The notes under the pieces are model-generated. The model ran no database searches, was not told where the DNA came from, and saw only the letters and a program-made list of their open reading frames with translations. From Agromyces atrinae (lineage in GTDB: Bacteria > Actinomycetota > Actinomycetes > Actinomycetales > Microbacteriaceae), in assembly GCF_013407835.1 (NCBI RefSeq), contig NZ_JACCBI010000001.1, positions 1,736,001 to 1,800,000 of the forward strand: 64,000 nucleotides of DNA, in the 5' to 3' direction. Every line of letters begins with the position of its first letter. Within the stretch, counting starts at the first letter, position 1. Shown piece by piece: positions 9,174-17,235 of the stretch. The position numbers and the translations under genes are program-made.

Positions 9174-10673
9174 ATGCCGTCATCCGGCTCCCCTCTCGCC
9201 ACCGGTTCGGTGCCCACGTCGTCCGTTCCGACCACGGCCTCCGGCCGTCGCCGATGGTGGGTGCTCCTCGTGCTCGCCGCGACACAGCTCATCGTCGTGC
9301 TCGACGGCACGATCGTGAACATCGCGCTGCCCGCCGCCCAGACCGAGCTCGGCCTCAGCGACACCCAGCGCCAGTGGGTCGTCACGGCCTACGCGCTCGC
9401 GTTCGGCGCGCTTCTCCTGCTCGGCGGTCGCATCGCCGACTACTGGGGCCGGAAGCGCACCTACCTCGTCGGCATGGTCGGCTTCGGGCTCGCGTCCGCG
9501 TTCGGCGGTATCGCTCAGAGCGGCACCGAGCTCATCATCGCCCGTGGCCTGCAGGGCGTCTTCGCGGCGCTCATGGCGCCGGCTGCGCTCGCTCTCCTGA
9601 CCGTCACGTTCCCCGGCGGCCGCGACCGCAACACCGCTTTCGCGGTCTTCGGAACCGTCGCCGGTGCGGGTGCCGCCGTCGGCCTCGTGCTCGGCGGGGT
9701 GCTCACCGAGTTCGCCGACTGGCGCTGGTGCCTGCTCGTCAACGTGCCCTTCGTGATCGTCGCGTTCGTCGCCGGCGTGCTGCTCGTGCGTGAGAGCCGT
9801 GCCGAGGGAGACAACCGCTACGACTGGTGGGGCGCGGTCACCGTCATCCTCGGTCTCGGGTCGCTCGTCTACGGCTTCACGCTCGCCGAGGGCGGCTGGG
9901 GCTCGCTCGACACGATCGCGTTCCTCGCGATCGGCGTGCTGCTGCTCGTCGTCTTCGTGCTCATCGAGCGCCGCGTCGCTCAGCCGCTCCTGCCGTTGCG
10001 CATCGTCGTCGACCGCGTGCGCGGCGGAGCGTTCCTCATCCAGGCGATCACGGGCAGCGTCATGATCGGCGCGATGCTCTACCTGACGTTCCACCTGCAG
10101 ATCGTGCTCGGCTTCCCGCCGCTCGAGGCCGGTCTCGCGTCGCTGCCGATGACGGCCGCGATCATGATCACGGCGCCCATCGCCACGCGGCTCCTGCCCG
10201 CGATCGGGCCGCGCCCGCTGCTCATCGGCGGCCCGCTCATCGGTGCGGCCGGGCTCCTCTACCTCAGCCGCATCACGGCCGACGGCGACTACTTCGTGCA
10301 GGTGCTGCCCGCACTCATCGTGCTCGGCATCGGCATGGCGATGGTCTTCGTACCGCTGCAGAACCTCGCCCTCGCGGGTGTCGCGCCGCACGACGCGGGC
10401 GCCGCCTCGGCGACGGCGAACGCGATGATGCAGATCGGCGGATCGATCGGTCTCTCGGTGTTCACGACGCTCTACGCATCGGTCGCCGGCGCGCAGGTCG
10501 TCACCGACTCGGCCTCACAGCTCGCGGCCTTCACCGCCGGCTACTCGATCGCGTTCGCGAGCGCCGCCATCGGCCTCGTGATCGCCTCGATCATCGCGAT
10601 CGTCTTCATCCGCGGGAAGAAGGACGAGCTCCTCCCGCCCGCGGGCGCCGAGGGGGCCGTTCACCTCGGTTGA
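9174..10673 (+). CDS. MFS transporter, DHA2 (EmrB/QacA) drug:H+ antiporter family
   Basis: A protein of 499 residues from the ATG at 9174, preceded by GGAAGG. It shows about fourteen hydrophobic helices, the DHA2 number. The first reads VLLVLAATQLIVVLDGTIVN with the DHA2 motif LDGTIVNIALP. Motif A is GGRIADYWGRKRTYLVG between helices 2 and 3, and motif C-like glycines follow in VAGAGAAVGLVLGGVL. It exports an unknown compound using the proton gradient. Palindromes upstream suggest regulated expression, yet no local regulator gene adjoins it. Confidence 0.88.
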   Translation: MPSSGSPLATGSVPTSSVPTTASGRRRWWVLLVLAATQLIVVLDGTIVNIALPAAQTELGLSDTQRQWVVTAYALAFGALLLLGGRIADYWGRKRTYLVGMVGFGLASAFGGIAQSGTELIIARGLQGVFAALMAPAALALLTVTFPGGRDRNTAFAVFGTVAGAGAAVGLVLGGVLTEFADWRWCLLVNVPFVIVAFVAGVLLVRESRAEGDNRYDWWGAVTVILGLGSLVYGFTLAEGGWGSLDTIAFLAIGVLLLVVFVLIERRVAQPLLPLRIVVDRVRGGAFLIQAITGSVMIGAMLYLTFHLQIVLGFPPLEAGLASLPMTAAIMITAPIATRLLPAIGPRPLLIGGPLIGAAGLLYLSRITADGDYFVQVLPALIVLGIGMAMVFVPLQNLALAGVAPHDAGAASATANAMMQIGGSIGLSVFTTLYASVAGAQVVTDSASQLAAFTAGYSIAFASAAIGLVIASIIAIVFIRGKKDELLPPAGAEGAVHLG

Positions 10674-10702
10674 GTCAGGACGGTCGCTTCGGTGAACCCT
10701 CG

Positions 10703-11287
10703 TCAGAGCAGGCGCTGCTCCGAGGCGATCGTCGGCACTCCGCCGATCGTGAGCACGCGCCATCCGTCGGGGCCGCGCCCGACGAGCGACGACGAGGCGT
10801 TGTCGAGGCGGGGGTAGTCGTGCTGGTCGCGACCGTCGATCGTCGCGAAGATGCACCGCAGCAGCGTTCCGTGCGCGACGACCACGACGTCGGTGTCGCC
10901 GTAGGCGTCGACGATCTCCTCGAGGGCACGGAGCCCGCGTTCGCCGACGACGGAGTCGGGCTCCTTGTCGGGGATCGATCGGCCCGGCCACCGCTCGTCG
11001 ACCTCAGTGATCGGGAGCCCCTCGGCGCTGCCGAAATTCTGCTCGCGGAGGTCGTCGTAGGTCGGGCCCAGTTCGAGGGAGAGCTCACCGGCGATGATCG
11101 CGGCGGTCTCGCGCGCACGCTGCAGCGGCGAGCTCACGACGGCCGACCAGTCGCCCTCGGCGAGCACCGCGGCGGCGACGAGCGCCTGCGCACGACCCGT
11201 GTCGTTGAGGGGGATGTCGCTCGACCCCTGCATCTTCTCGGCGAGATTCCAGTCGGTCTGACCGTGACGGATGAGAGCAAGCACCAT
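10703..11287 (-). CDS. Histidine phosphatase family protein (phosphoglycerate mutase-like)
   Basis: 194 residues. The phosphate-binding motif LIRHGQTDWN starts the protein (His8 is the likely phospho-acceptor). LQRARETAAII carries the second arginine and VVVAHGTLLRC supplies the second catalytic histidine. The length fits the small cofactor-dependent phosphatases rather than glycolytic phosphoglycerate mutase (about 250 residues). The substrate is not determinable. It is convergent with the DHA2 exporter and divergent from ectB. Confidence 0.88.
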   Translation of the reverse strand: MVLALIRHGQTDWNLAEKMQGSSDIPLNDTGRAQALVAAAVLAEGDWSAVVSSPLQRARETAAIIAGELSLELGPTYDDLREQNFGSAEGLPITEVDERWPGRSIPDKEPDSVVGERGLRALEEIVDAYGDTDVVVVAHGTLLRCIFATIDGRDQHDYPRLDNASSSLVGRGPDGWRVLTIGGVPTIASEQRLL

Positions 11288-11453
11288 TACTCCAGAGTAC
11301 GTCGCCCGCCAGCGTCATCCGCCCCTCACCGCCTCGGCAGGATGACGCGCGGAGCGAACGCGAACAGTTGTCACCGCGCGGCAACCTAAGCTCGATACAT
11401 CGATCGCGGGCGGTGTCGAGCCCGCGTTCAGCCGAGCAACAGAAGGTGAACGC

Positions 11454-12725
11454 ATGAGTGACGCGTCTCTCGAGGTCTTCGATCGCCGCGAGTCGGAGGT
11501 CCGTGGATACATCCGGTCCTTCCCCGTCGTCTTCGACCGCGCTCGCGGCTCGGTCCTCACGACCGCCGACGGCCGCGACTACCTCGACTTCTTCGCGGGC
11601 GCCGGCACCCTCAACTACGGCCACAACAACCCGCTCTTCACGCGCGCCCTCATCGACTACCTCGAGCGCGACGGCATCATCCACGGACTCGACATGGCGA
11701 CGTCGGCGAAGAAGGCCTTCATCGAGGCGTTCGAGCAGTACGTGCTCGCCCCCCGGGGCCTCGACTACAAGCTGCAGTTCACGGGCCCGACGGGTGCGAA
11801 CGCCGTCGAAGCCGCCCTCAAGATCGCCCGTCAGGCGACGGGTCGCACGAACATCGTCGCCTTCACGAACGGCTTCCACGGTCTGAGCCTCGGCGCCGTC
11901 GCGACGACGGGCAACGCCAAGTACCGCCAGGCGGCGGGCGTCTCGCTCGGCGACGTCACGCGGCTGCCGTTCGACGGCTACCTCGGTGACGGGTTCGACA
12001 CGCTCGACCTCTTCGAGAAGATGCTGCACGACACCGGCTCGGGTCTCGACCTCCCCGCGGGCGTCATCGTCGAGGCCGTGCAGGGCGAGGGCGGCATCAA
12101 CGTCGCGAGCATCCCGTGGCTGCAGCGGCTCCGCGCGATCACCGAGGAGCACGGCATCCTGCTCATCCTCGACGAGATCCAGTCGGGCATCGGTCGCACG
12201 GGCGCGTTCTTCGCGTTCGAGGCGGCGGGCATCGTTCCCGACGTCGTGACGGTGTCGAAGTCGATCTCCGCGTCGGGACTGCCGATGGCGCTCGTGCTGT
12301 TGAAGCCCGAGGTGGATGTCTGGAAGCCGGGCGCTCACACGGGAACGTTCCGCGGCAACAACCTCGCGTTCGTCTCGGCGCGCGCGGCACTCGAGAATTA
12401 CTGGGCCGACTCGGCCTTCACCGACGGGGTCGACGAGCGTTCCGCGCAGCTGCGTGCCGCGCTCGACGAGATCGTCGCCGCCCACCCCGAGCTCGGACTC
12501 ACGACGCGCGGCCGCGGCCTCATGTACGGCCTCGTCTGCGACGGCGACACGTCCCTCGCCGGTCGCGTCTCGGCCGAGGCCTTCCAGCGCGGACTCGTCA
12601 TCGAGACCTCGGGAGCCTTCGACGAGGTGCTCAAGTTCCTCCCTGCACTCACGATCACGGCCGACGAGCTCGACCGCGGCCTCGCGATCGTGCGCGAGAG
12701 CCTCGACGCGGTCCTCGCGGCCTGA
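11454..12725 (+). CDS. ectB: Diaminobutyrate--2-oxoglutarate transaminase (EctB type)
   Basis: The protein has 423 residues, the usual EctB length. It transfers an amino group to L-aspartate-4-semialdehyde to form L-2,4-diaminobutyrate. Class III aminotransferase features are plain: FTGPTGANAVEAALKIAR near residue 109, FTNGFHGLSLGAV, LILDEIQSGIGRTG near 237, and the PLP lysine Lys269 in VTVSKSISASGLP. Neither ectA nor ectC is adjacent, so ectoine synthesis is not indicated here. Diaminobutyrate is a peptidoglycan component in many Microbacteriaceae, and supplying that is the likelier role (inference). AGAAGG lies upstream, and a PLP enzyme follows 9 bp downstream. Confidence 0.88.
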   Translation: MSDASLEVFDRRESEVRGYIRSFPVVFDRARGSVLTTADGRDYLDFFAGAGTLNYGHNNPLFTRALIDYLERDGIIHGLDMATSAKKAFIEAFEQYVLAPRGLDYKLQFTGPTGANAVEAALKIARQATGRTNIVAFTNGFHGLSLGAVATTGNAKYRQAAGVSLGDVTRLPFDGYLGDGFDTLDLFEKMLHDTGSGLDLPAGVIVEAVQGEGGINVASIPWLQRLRAITEEHGILLILDEIQSGIGRTGAFFAFEAAGIVPDVVTVSKSISASGLPMALVLLKPEVDVWKPGAHTGTFRGNNLAFVSARAALENYWADSAFTDGVDERSAQLRAALDEIVAAHPELGLTTRGRGLMYGLVCDGDTSLAGRVSAEAFQRGLVIETSGAFDEVLKFLPALTITADELDRGLAIVRESLDAVLAA

Positions 12726-12734
12726 GGCGAACGG

Positions 12735-13811
12735 ATGACCGAGCAGCGCGCCTTCCGTCCTGAAACGCTCACCGTCATCGCCGGGCGTCCGCCGCACGAC
12801 GTCGACGAACCCCTCAACGTGCCCGTGCACCTCGCGTCGACGTACGTCGCGGGAGGGTCGCGCGAGTACGGCCGCTTCGTGAACCCGTCGTGGACGGCGT
12901 TCGAAGACGCGCTCGGCGCTCTCGAGGGCGGACGATGCGTGTCGTTCGCCTCGGGCATCGCGGCGATCGGCGCCGTGCTCGACCTCGTGCCCGTCGGCGG
13001 AGTCGTCGTCGCACCGCGGCACTCGTACACGGGAACCGTCGGCCTTCTCAGCGACCTCGAGTCGCGCGGGCTGATCCGCGCGGTCTATGTCGACATCGCC
13101 GACACGACTGCCGTCGCCGCGGCCTGCAAGGGCGCGGCTCTGCTGTGGATCGAGTCGCCCACGAACCCGGCCCTCGAGGTCGCGGACCTCCCCGCGATCA
13201 CCGCCGCCGCGCACGCCGCGGGCGCCCGGGTCGCGGTCGACAACACGTTCGCCACTCCCCTGTTGCAGCGCCCGCTCGAGTCGGGTGCCGACTTCTCGGT
13301 GCACTCGGCGACGAAGTACATCGCGGGACACTCCGACGTGCTCATGGGCGCCGTCATCACCGCGAACGACGACGACGCCACGGCGATCACCGGGCGTCGC
13401 ACGCTCGGCGGCGCCATCCCGTCCCCGCTCGACGCGTTCCTCGCGCTGCGCGGGCTCCGCACGCTCCACGTGCGCCTCGAACGCGCCGAGCAGAACGCCC
13501 AGGAGCTCGTGCGGCGGCTCGACGGTCATCCCGCCCTCGCCGAGGTGCGCTACCCCGGATTCGGCGCGATCGTCTCGATCGTCGTCGCGGGAGCGGATGA
13601 CGCGGCCGCGGCCGACGCCGCGGACGCCGTCGTGTCACGCACGCACCTGTGGGTGCACGCGACGAGTCTCGGCGGGGTCGAGTCGACGCTCGAACGCCGT
13701 CGCCGCTGGCCCGCCGAAGCGCCGACGATCCCGGCCGGACTCGTTCGACTCTCGGTCGGCCTCGAGCACATCGACGACCTGAGCGCCGACCTCCTCGACG
13801 CGCTCGGCTGA
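12735..13811 (+). CDS. Cystathionine gamma-synthase/lyase-like PLP enzyme
   Basis: 358 residues, fold type I, Cys/Met-metabolism family. The PLP lysine is Lys194 in VHSATKYIAGHSDV, with DNTFATPLLQRPLE before it and the WIESPTNP loop near 138-145. The usual tyrosine-bearing motif before the NPT is altered: GRFVNPSWTAFE instead of the common Y-R-x-x-N-P-T form. It is shorter than the usual 380-400 residues. It lies 9 bp after ectB and should be co-transcribed. A true cystathionine gamma-synthase is encoded at the end of the window, so this paralogue may act on another gamma- or beta-substituted amino acid. Confidence 0.8.
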   Translation: MTEQRAFRPETLTVIAGRPPHDVDEPLNVPVHLASTYVAGGSREYGRFVNPSWTAFEDALGALEGGRCVSFASGIAAIGAVLDLVPVGGVVVAPRHSYTGTVGLLSDLESRGLIRAVYVDIADTTAVAAACKGAALLWIESPTNPALEVADLPAITAAAHAAGARVAVDNTFATPLLQRPLESGADFSVHSATKYIAGHSDVLMGAVITANDDDATAITGRRTLGGAIPSPLDAFLALRGLRTLHVRLERAEQNAQELVRRLDGHPALAEVRYPGFGAIVSIVVAGADDAAAADAADAVVSRTHLWVHATSLGGVESTLERRRRWPAEAPTIPAGLVRLSVGLEHIDDLSADLLDALG

Positions 13812-13929
13812 GCGCCGCGCGCACTCGCGCTCACACACTCGCGCCAGCGCACCTGCGCCCCCGCGCACTCCTCGCGCCCGAGTGCCGTTCGCGCCTCCAC
13901 CACCCACACACCCGCGATTCCCACCCGCT

Positions 13930-13991
13930 GGAGTGCCGTTCGCGCGCGCGAGTCACTCACGATGTGCACTCGCACGCATGAACGGCACTCC
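13930..13991. terminator. Long stem-loop between convergent genes
   Basis: Arms of 24 nt (13930-13953 and 13968-13991) pair with three mismatches, several of which are G-U as RNA; the loop is 14 nt. A further direct copy of the arm start GAGTGCCGTTCGCG is at 13880-13893. It lies between the PLP-enzyme stop and rpmJ and is probably a terminator or a member of the long stem-loop class in this window. The surrounding 13812-14013 otherwise holds only CG-rich low-complexity sequence. Confidence 0.55.
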
Positions 13992-14013
13992 CCCGGGCGC
14001 GCCGGCGCGACGC

Positions 14014-14136
14014 CTACCCCTGGCGACCCTTGAAGCGCGGGTTGAGCTTGTTGATGACGTAGATGCGCCCGCGGCGACGCACCACCTGGGCCCCGGGCTG
14101 GTTCTTCAGTGATTTGAGTGATGCGCGGACCTTCAT
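14014..14136 (-). CDS. rpmJ: 50S ribosomal protein L36, zinc-free paralogue
   Basis: A 40-residue protein beginning [20 protein letters not shown] and ending in NPRFKGRQG. It is the L36 form without the zinc-binding cysteines and histidine (the C-minus type), typically made when zinc is scarce so that the zinc-carrying L36 can be replaced. Start ATG at 14136 with AGGAGAG upstream. The Zur-like box at 14148-14168 lies directly before it, and the COG0523-like gene diverges from the same box. L36 family membership is very clear. Confidence 0.93.
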   Translation of the reverse strand: MKVRASLKSLKNQPGAQVVRRRGRIYVINKLNPRFKGRQG

Positions 14137-14147
14137 TAGTCTCTCCT

Positions 14148-14168
14148 TAATGAGAACGTTTCTCATTA
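14148..14168. promoter_or_regulatory. Zur-like operator shared by rpmJ and the COG0523-like gene
   Basis: The core AATGAGAACGTTTCTCATT is a near-perfect inverted repeat: ten-base arms with one mismatch around a central G. It lies 11 bp before the rpmJ start and 19 bp before the divergent start. It resembles actinobacterial Zur boxes (an AT-rich repeat with AATGA arms), and both neighbours are typical Zur targets. Confidence 0.7.
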
Positions 14169-14187
14169 GATTAGAAGGCGGTCGCCC

Positions 14188-15165
14188 ATGTCGCAACACG
14201 TCGTCCTGCTCCTCGGTGATCGCGACGCCCGCGAGCGGTTCATCCGTCGCCTCGATCCGCGTGACGCGTTCTCCGTCATCCGCATTCCGGCGACGGCAGC
14301 CGACATCGGAGCGATGGTCGTCGAGGCGTGCTCGGCACCCGGCAACCACGTCGTCTCGTGCAGCAGCCTCGCCGAGTCGACGAGCCTCATCGGCGAGCTG
14401 CGCGAGAGATCCGACGGGATGCCGGCGACGATCATCACCGCCATCGAAGCGTCGACCCTCGTCGACCGTCTGCACGACAGCCGTTACGAACCCGTCGCGG
14501 AACGCGAGGTCGTTGCGCGGTCACACCTCTTCGCCGCGCAGGTCGAATTCGCCGACCTCCTCGTCGTCGACGGAATCACACGGCTCGGCGACGACGAACG
14601 CGGGGCGACGCTCGCACTCCTCGGCGCCCTCAACCCGACGGCGCACGTCGTGATCGCACCCGGCCACCGATCGCTGCATCGGCTCGTGAGAACGGAGAGC
14701 GCCACGCCGCACGCCGAGCGCCCCGGCTGGAGCCGTGTGCTCAGCGGAACCGCCGACCCGCACCTGACGCACCCGCGCGTGACGACGTTCCGCTACGAGA
14801 ACCTGCGACCGTTCCACACGGGGCGACTGCTCGAGCTCATCGAGGACGACCTGGGATCGGAGAGCTTCGGCCGCGTCATCCGTTCGGGCGGCTTCTGCCG
14901 CTTCTCGACCCGGCCCGAGCGGTCGGCGTTCTGGAATCAGGTCGGCGCCGTGATCGCCTTCGACCCGCTGCCGGCCGACGAGGTCGTCGCCGAGATCGCG
15001 GCCATCGGGCAGGACATCGCGTTCACCGGATTCGACCTCGATGCCGCAGGCCTCAGCACGGCCCTCGACGCCGCGGCACTCACCGACGACGAATGGCTGC
15101 AGGGCGCCGGCGCCTGGCGATCAGGAGCCGACGACCTGCCGCTCTGGGTTCACGACGAGCACTGA
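14188..15165 (+). CDS. COG0523/CobW C-terminal-type protein lacking the GTPase P-loop
   Basis: 325 residues. The C-terminal 110 residues match the CobW_C region ([41 protein letters not shown]). The middle keeps CobW-like spacing ([27 protein letters not shown]). The N-terminus, [18 protein letters not shown], has no GxxGxGKT P-loop and there is no CxCC metal motif, so GTP binding in the usual way is doubtful. Zinc-regulated COG0523 proteins act as zinc metallochaperones; this looks like a divergent member. It is divergent from zinc-free rpmJ across the Zur-like box. Confidence 0.75.
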   Translation: MSQHVVLLLGDRDARERFIRRLDPRDAFSVIRIPATAADIGAMVVEACSAPGNHVVSCSSLAESTSLIGELRERSDGMPATIITAIEASTLVDRLHDSRYEPVAEREVVARSHLFAAQVEFADLLVVDGITRLGDDERGATLALLGALNPTAHVVIAPGHRSLHRLVRTESATPHAERPGWSRVLSGTADPHLTHPRVTTFRYENLRPFHTGRLLELIEDDLGSESFGRVIRSGGFCRFSTRPERSAFWNQVGAVIAFDPLPADEVVAEIAAIGQDIAFTGFDLDAAGLSTALDAAALTDDEWLQGAGAWRSGADDLPLWVHDEH

Positions 15166-15171
15166 CCCGGG

Positions 15172-15717
15172 TCAGACGAGCGCCGGAACCTGAGCCGTCG
15201 CCACGAGCACGGCGCGCCCGAGAACGTGGGCATTGAGCGTGAGCGCGAGGAGCGCGGGCGTCGCGTCGGGCCCGACGCCGATCTGCTCGACGTCGAGAGC
15301 CGTCACGATGACGACGTAGCGGTGCGGCGCATCGCCCGCGGGCGGCGCCGCACCGATGTAGCGCGCGACCGCCGCGTCGTTCCGCAGCTGGTACGCACTG
15401 GCCGGGAGCCCCTCCCCCGATTCACCGCCGGCGCCTTCCGCGAGTTCGGTGACGGATGCCGGGATGTCGACGACCGCCCAGTGCCAGAACCCCGACCCGG
15501 TCGGCGCATCGGGGTCGTGGATCGTCACGGCATAGCTCTTCGTCTCGGCAGGCGCACCCGTCCACTCGAGCTGCGGCGAGCGGTCCTGCCCGCCGGGAAC
15601 CCCGAAGATGCCGGAGAACTGCGGTTCGGGCCACGAGCCGCCCGCGGTGACCGTCTCGCTCACGAGCGAGAACGCCGGGGCGGCGGGGAGGGCGGATGTC
15701 GGATGGGGCGTGGTCAC
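15172..15717 (-). CDS. YbhB/YbcL family (PEBP, Raf-kinase-inhibitor-like) protein
   Basis: 181 residues from the GTG at 15717, which follows CGGAG at a good distance. Conserved PEBP segments include SPQLEWTGAPAETKSYAVTI, the ligand-pocket DPDAPTGSGFWHWAVVDIP and APPAGDAPHRYVV. Bacterial members are cytoplasmic or periplasmic proteins of largely unknown role. It is divergent from the MFS exporter at 15928, with near-identical inverted operators in between, so the two are probably co-regulated. Confidence 0.9.
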   Translation of the reverse strand: MTTPHPTSALPAAPAFSLVSETVTAGGSWPEPQFSGIFGVPGGQDRSPQLEWTGAPAETKSYAVTIHDPDAPTGSGFWHWAVVDIPASVTELAEGAGGESGEGLPASAYQLRNDAAVARYIGAAPPAGDAPHRYVVIVTALDVEQIGVGPDATPALLALTLNAHVLGRAVLVATAQVPALV

Positions 15718-15749
15718 GAGGGATCTCCGTTCGAGGCGTGAGTGATTGC

Positions 15750-15886
15750 ATCGGAGATTACCGATATGACGATGTGAGGTCAACGACTCGAGGCGATCGG
15801 TCGCGAGCGCCGTCACCGGGCGACGCGGCACGTCACACATCGAGCGAAACCATTGCCTCGTGATCGACATATCGCTAATCTCCGAT
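15750..15886. promoter_or_regulatory. Pair of 24-bp inverted operators in a divergent promoter
   Basis: The segment 15750-15773 and the reverse complement of 15863-15886 match at 22 of 24 positions; both begin ATCGGAGATTA and contain CGATATG. One copy faces each divergent gene (PEBP and MFS). A further CGATATCG lies at 15891-15898. This suggests one regulator, or a duplicated promoter/operator element, controlling both directions. Confidence 0.6.
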
Positions 15887-15927
15887 TTGTCGATATCGGC
15901 GAACGCCGCACACACGGAGGACATGTC

Positions 15928-17163
15928 ATGACCCAGCAGAAGACCACGGCTCTACCCGCGGGGCTCATCGCTCTCGCGCTGGGAGGGTTCGGCATCGGCC
16001 TCACGGAGTTCGGGATCGTCGGCCTCCTTCCCGAGATCGCGACCGACTTCGCCGTCAGCGAGAGCGTCGCCGGGCACCTCGTCTCCGGCTACGCGCTGAG
16101 CGTCGCTGTCGGCGCCATCGCCCTCACCGCCGCGGTCTCCCGGCGCGAGCGGAAGGGCGTTCTCGTCGGGCTCGTCGTGCTCTTCATCATCGGCAACCTG
16201 ATCTCGGCCATCGCACCGACCTACGCGATCATGCTGGTCGGGCGGATCATCGCTGCGCTCTGCCACGGAGCGTTCTTCGGCGTCGGCGCCGTCGTGGCCG
16301 CCGACATGGTGCCCGCCCATCGCCGGGCCGGAGCGATCTCTCTCATGTTCGCCGGCCTGACGGTCGCGAACGTCGTCGGCATCCCCTTCGGGACCTTCGT
16401 CGGCCAGCAGTACGGCTGGCGCGCGACGTTCTGGGCCATCACGGCCATCGGCGTCATCACGCTCGTGGGGATCCAACTGCTCGTGAAGCGCTCGCCGGCA
16501 CCCGAGTCGAAGGGCCTGCTCTCCGAGATCGGGGTGCTCCGTCGCCCGCAGGTGCTGCTCTCGGCGGCTGTCAGCATCCTCACGTTCGGTGGGCTCGTCG
16601 GCGCATACACCTACATCGCGTTCACGCTCGTCGAGGTCACGGGCTTCGGCGTCGCCGCGGTGCCGTGGCTGCTGCTCCTCTTCGGCGTCGGCACGTTCAT
16701 CGGAAATCTCATCGGAGGTCGCCTCGCCGACCGCGCTCTCGACCGTTCACTGCTCATCGTCATCGCACTCCTCGCAGTGGTGCTCGTCGTCTTCGCCCTG
16801 ACGGCAGCGAGCATCTGGGCGACGCTCGTCACGATCTTCCTGCTCGGCACGGTCGGATTCGCGACCGCTCCCGGTCTGCAGTTGCGCGTCATGCGGTTCG
16901 CCGGAGACGCGCCGACGGTCGCGTCGGGCGCGAACATCGCGGCGCTCAACGTCGGCAACGCGCTCGGCGCCTGGCTCGGCGGGGTGACCATCGCGGCCGG
17001 CCTCGGTTTCGTGTCGCCGCTCTGGGTCGGGGCCGGCCTCGCCGTCGCCGCACTGCTCGTGCTCCTTCCGGCGAGTATCGCCGCCGCGTCCGCCGAGCCG
17101 AGGGATGCCGGTCCGGATGTCTCGGTCGGCGCGAACCCGGCGCGCGAGCAGCAGCCGCACTGA
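15928..17163 (+). CDS. MFS transporter, DHA1 family
   Basis: 411 residues from the ATG at 15928, preceded by ACGGAGGACATGTC. About twelve transmembrane helices; the first reads GLIALALGGFGIGLTEFGIV. The segment TEFGIVGLLPEIATDFAVSE is typical of the AraJ/Cmx-type exporters. A shortened motif A (SRRERKG) and motif C-like VANVVGIPFGTFVGQ are visible. It likely exports a small hydrophobic or sugar-like compound. The acyltransferase/kinase gene follows 72 bp downstream on the same strand, so it may export that pathway's product (inference). Confidence 0.87.
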   Translation: MTQQKTTALPAGLIALALGGFGIGLTEFGIVGLLPEIATDFAVSESVAGHLVSGYALSVAVGAIALTAAVSRRERKGVLVGLVVLFIIGNLISAIAPTYAIMLVGRIIAALCHGAFFGVGAVVAADMVPAHRRAGAISLMFAGLTVANVVGIPFGTFVGQQYGWRATFWAITAIGVITLVGIQLLVKRSPAPESKGLLSEIGVLRRPQVLLSAAVSILTFGGLVGAYTYIAFTLVEVTGFGVAAVPWLLLLFGVGTFIGNLIGGRLADRALDRSLLIVIALLAVVLVVFALTAASIWATLVTIFLLGTVGFATAPGLQLRVMRFAGDAPTVASGANIAALNVGNALGAWLGGVTIAAGLGFVSPLWVGAGLAVAALLVLLPASIAAASAEPRDAGPDVSVGANPAREQQPH

Positions 17164-17176
17164 TCGAACCCGCTGT

Positions 17177-17190
17177 CGGAACGCGTTCCG
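17177..17190. promoter_or_regulatory. 14-bp perfect palindrome between exporter and fusion gene
   Basis: CGGAACGCGTTCCG is self-complementary and lies 13 bp after the MFS stop and 45 bp before the next start. It could be an operator for the downstream gene or a weak hairpin. AAAAGGGG before 17236 is the ribosome-binding site of that gene. Confidence 0.35.
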
Positions 17191-17235
17191 GCCGTCATCC
17201 ATTCACGACACATCTGGTGAGAAAAGGGGAACACC

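Noticed and set aside
11454..12725. Ectoine biosynthesis cluster
   Set aside because: Only ectB is present; no ectA acetyltransferase or ectC synthase lies on either side.
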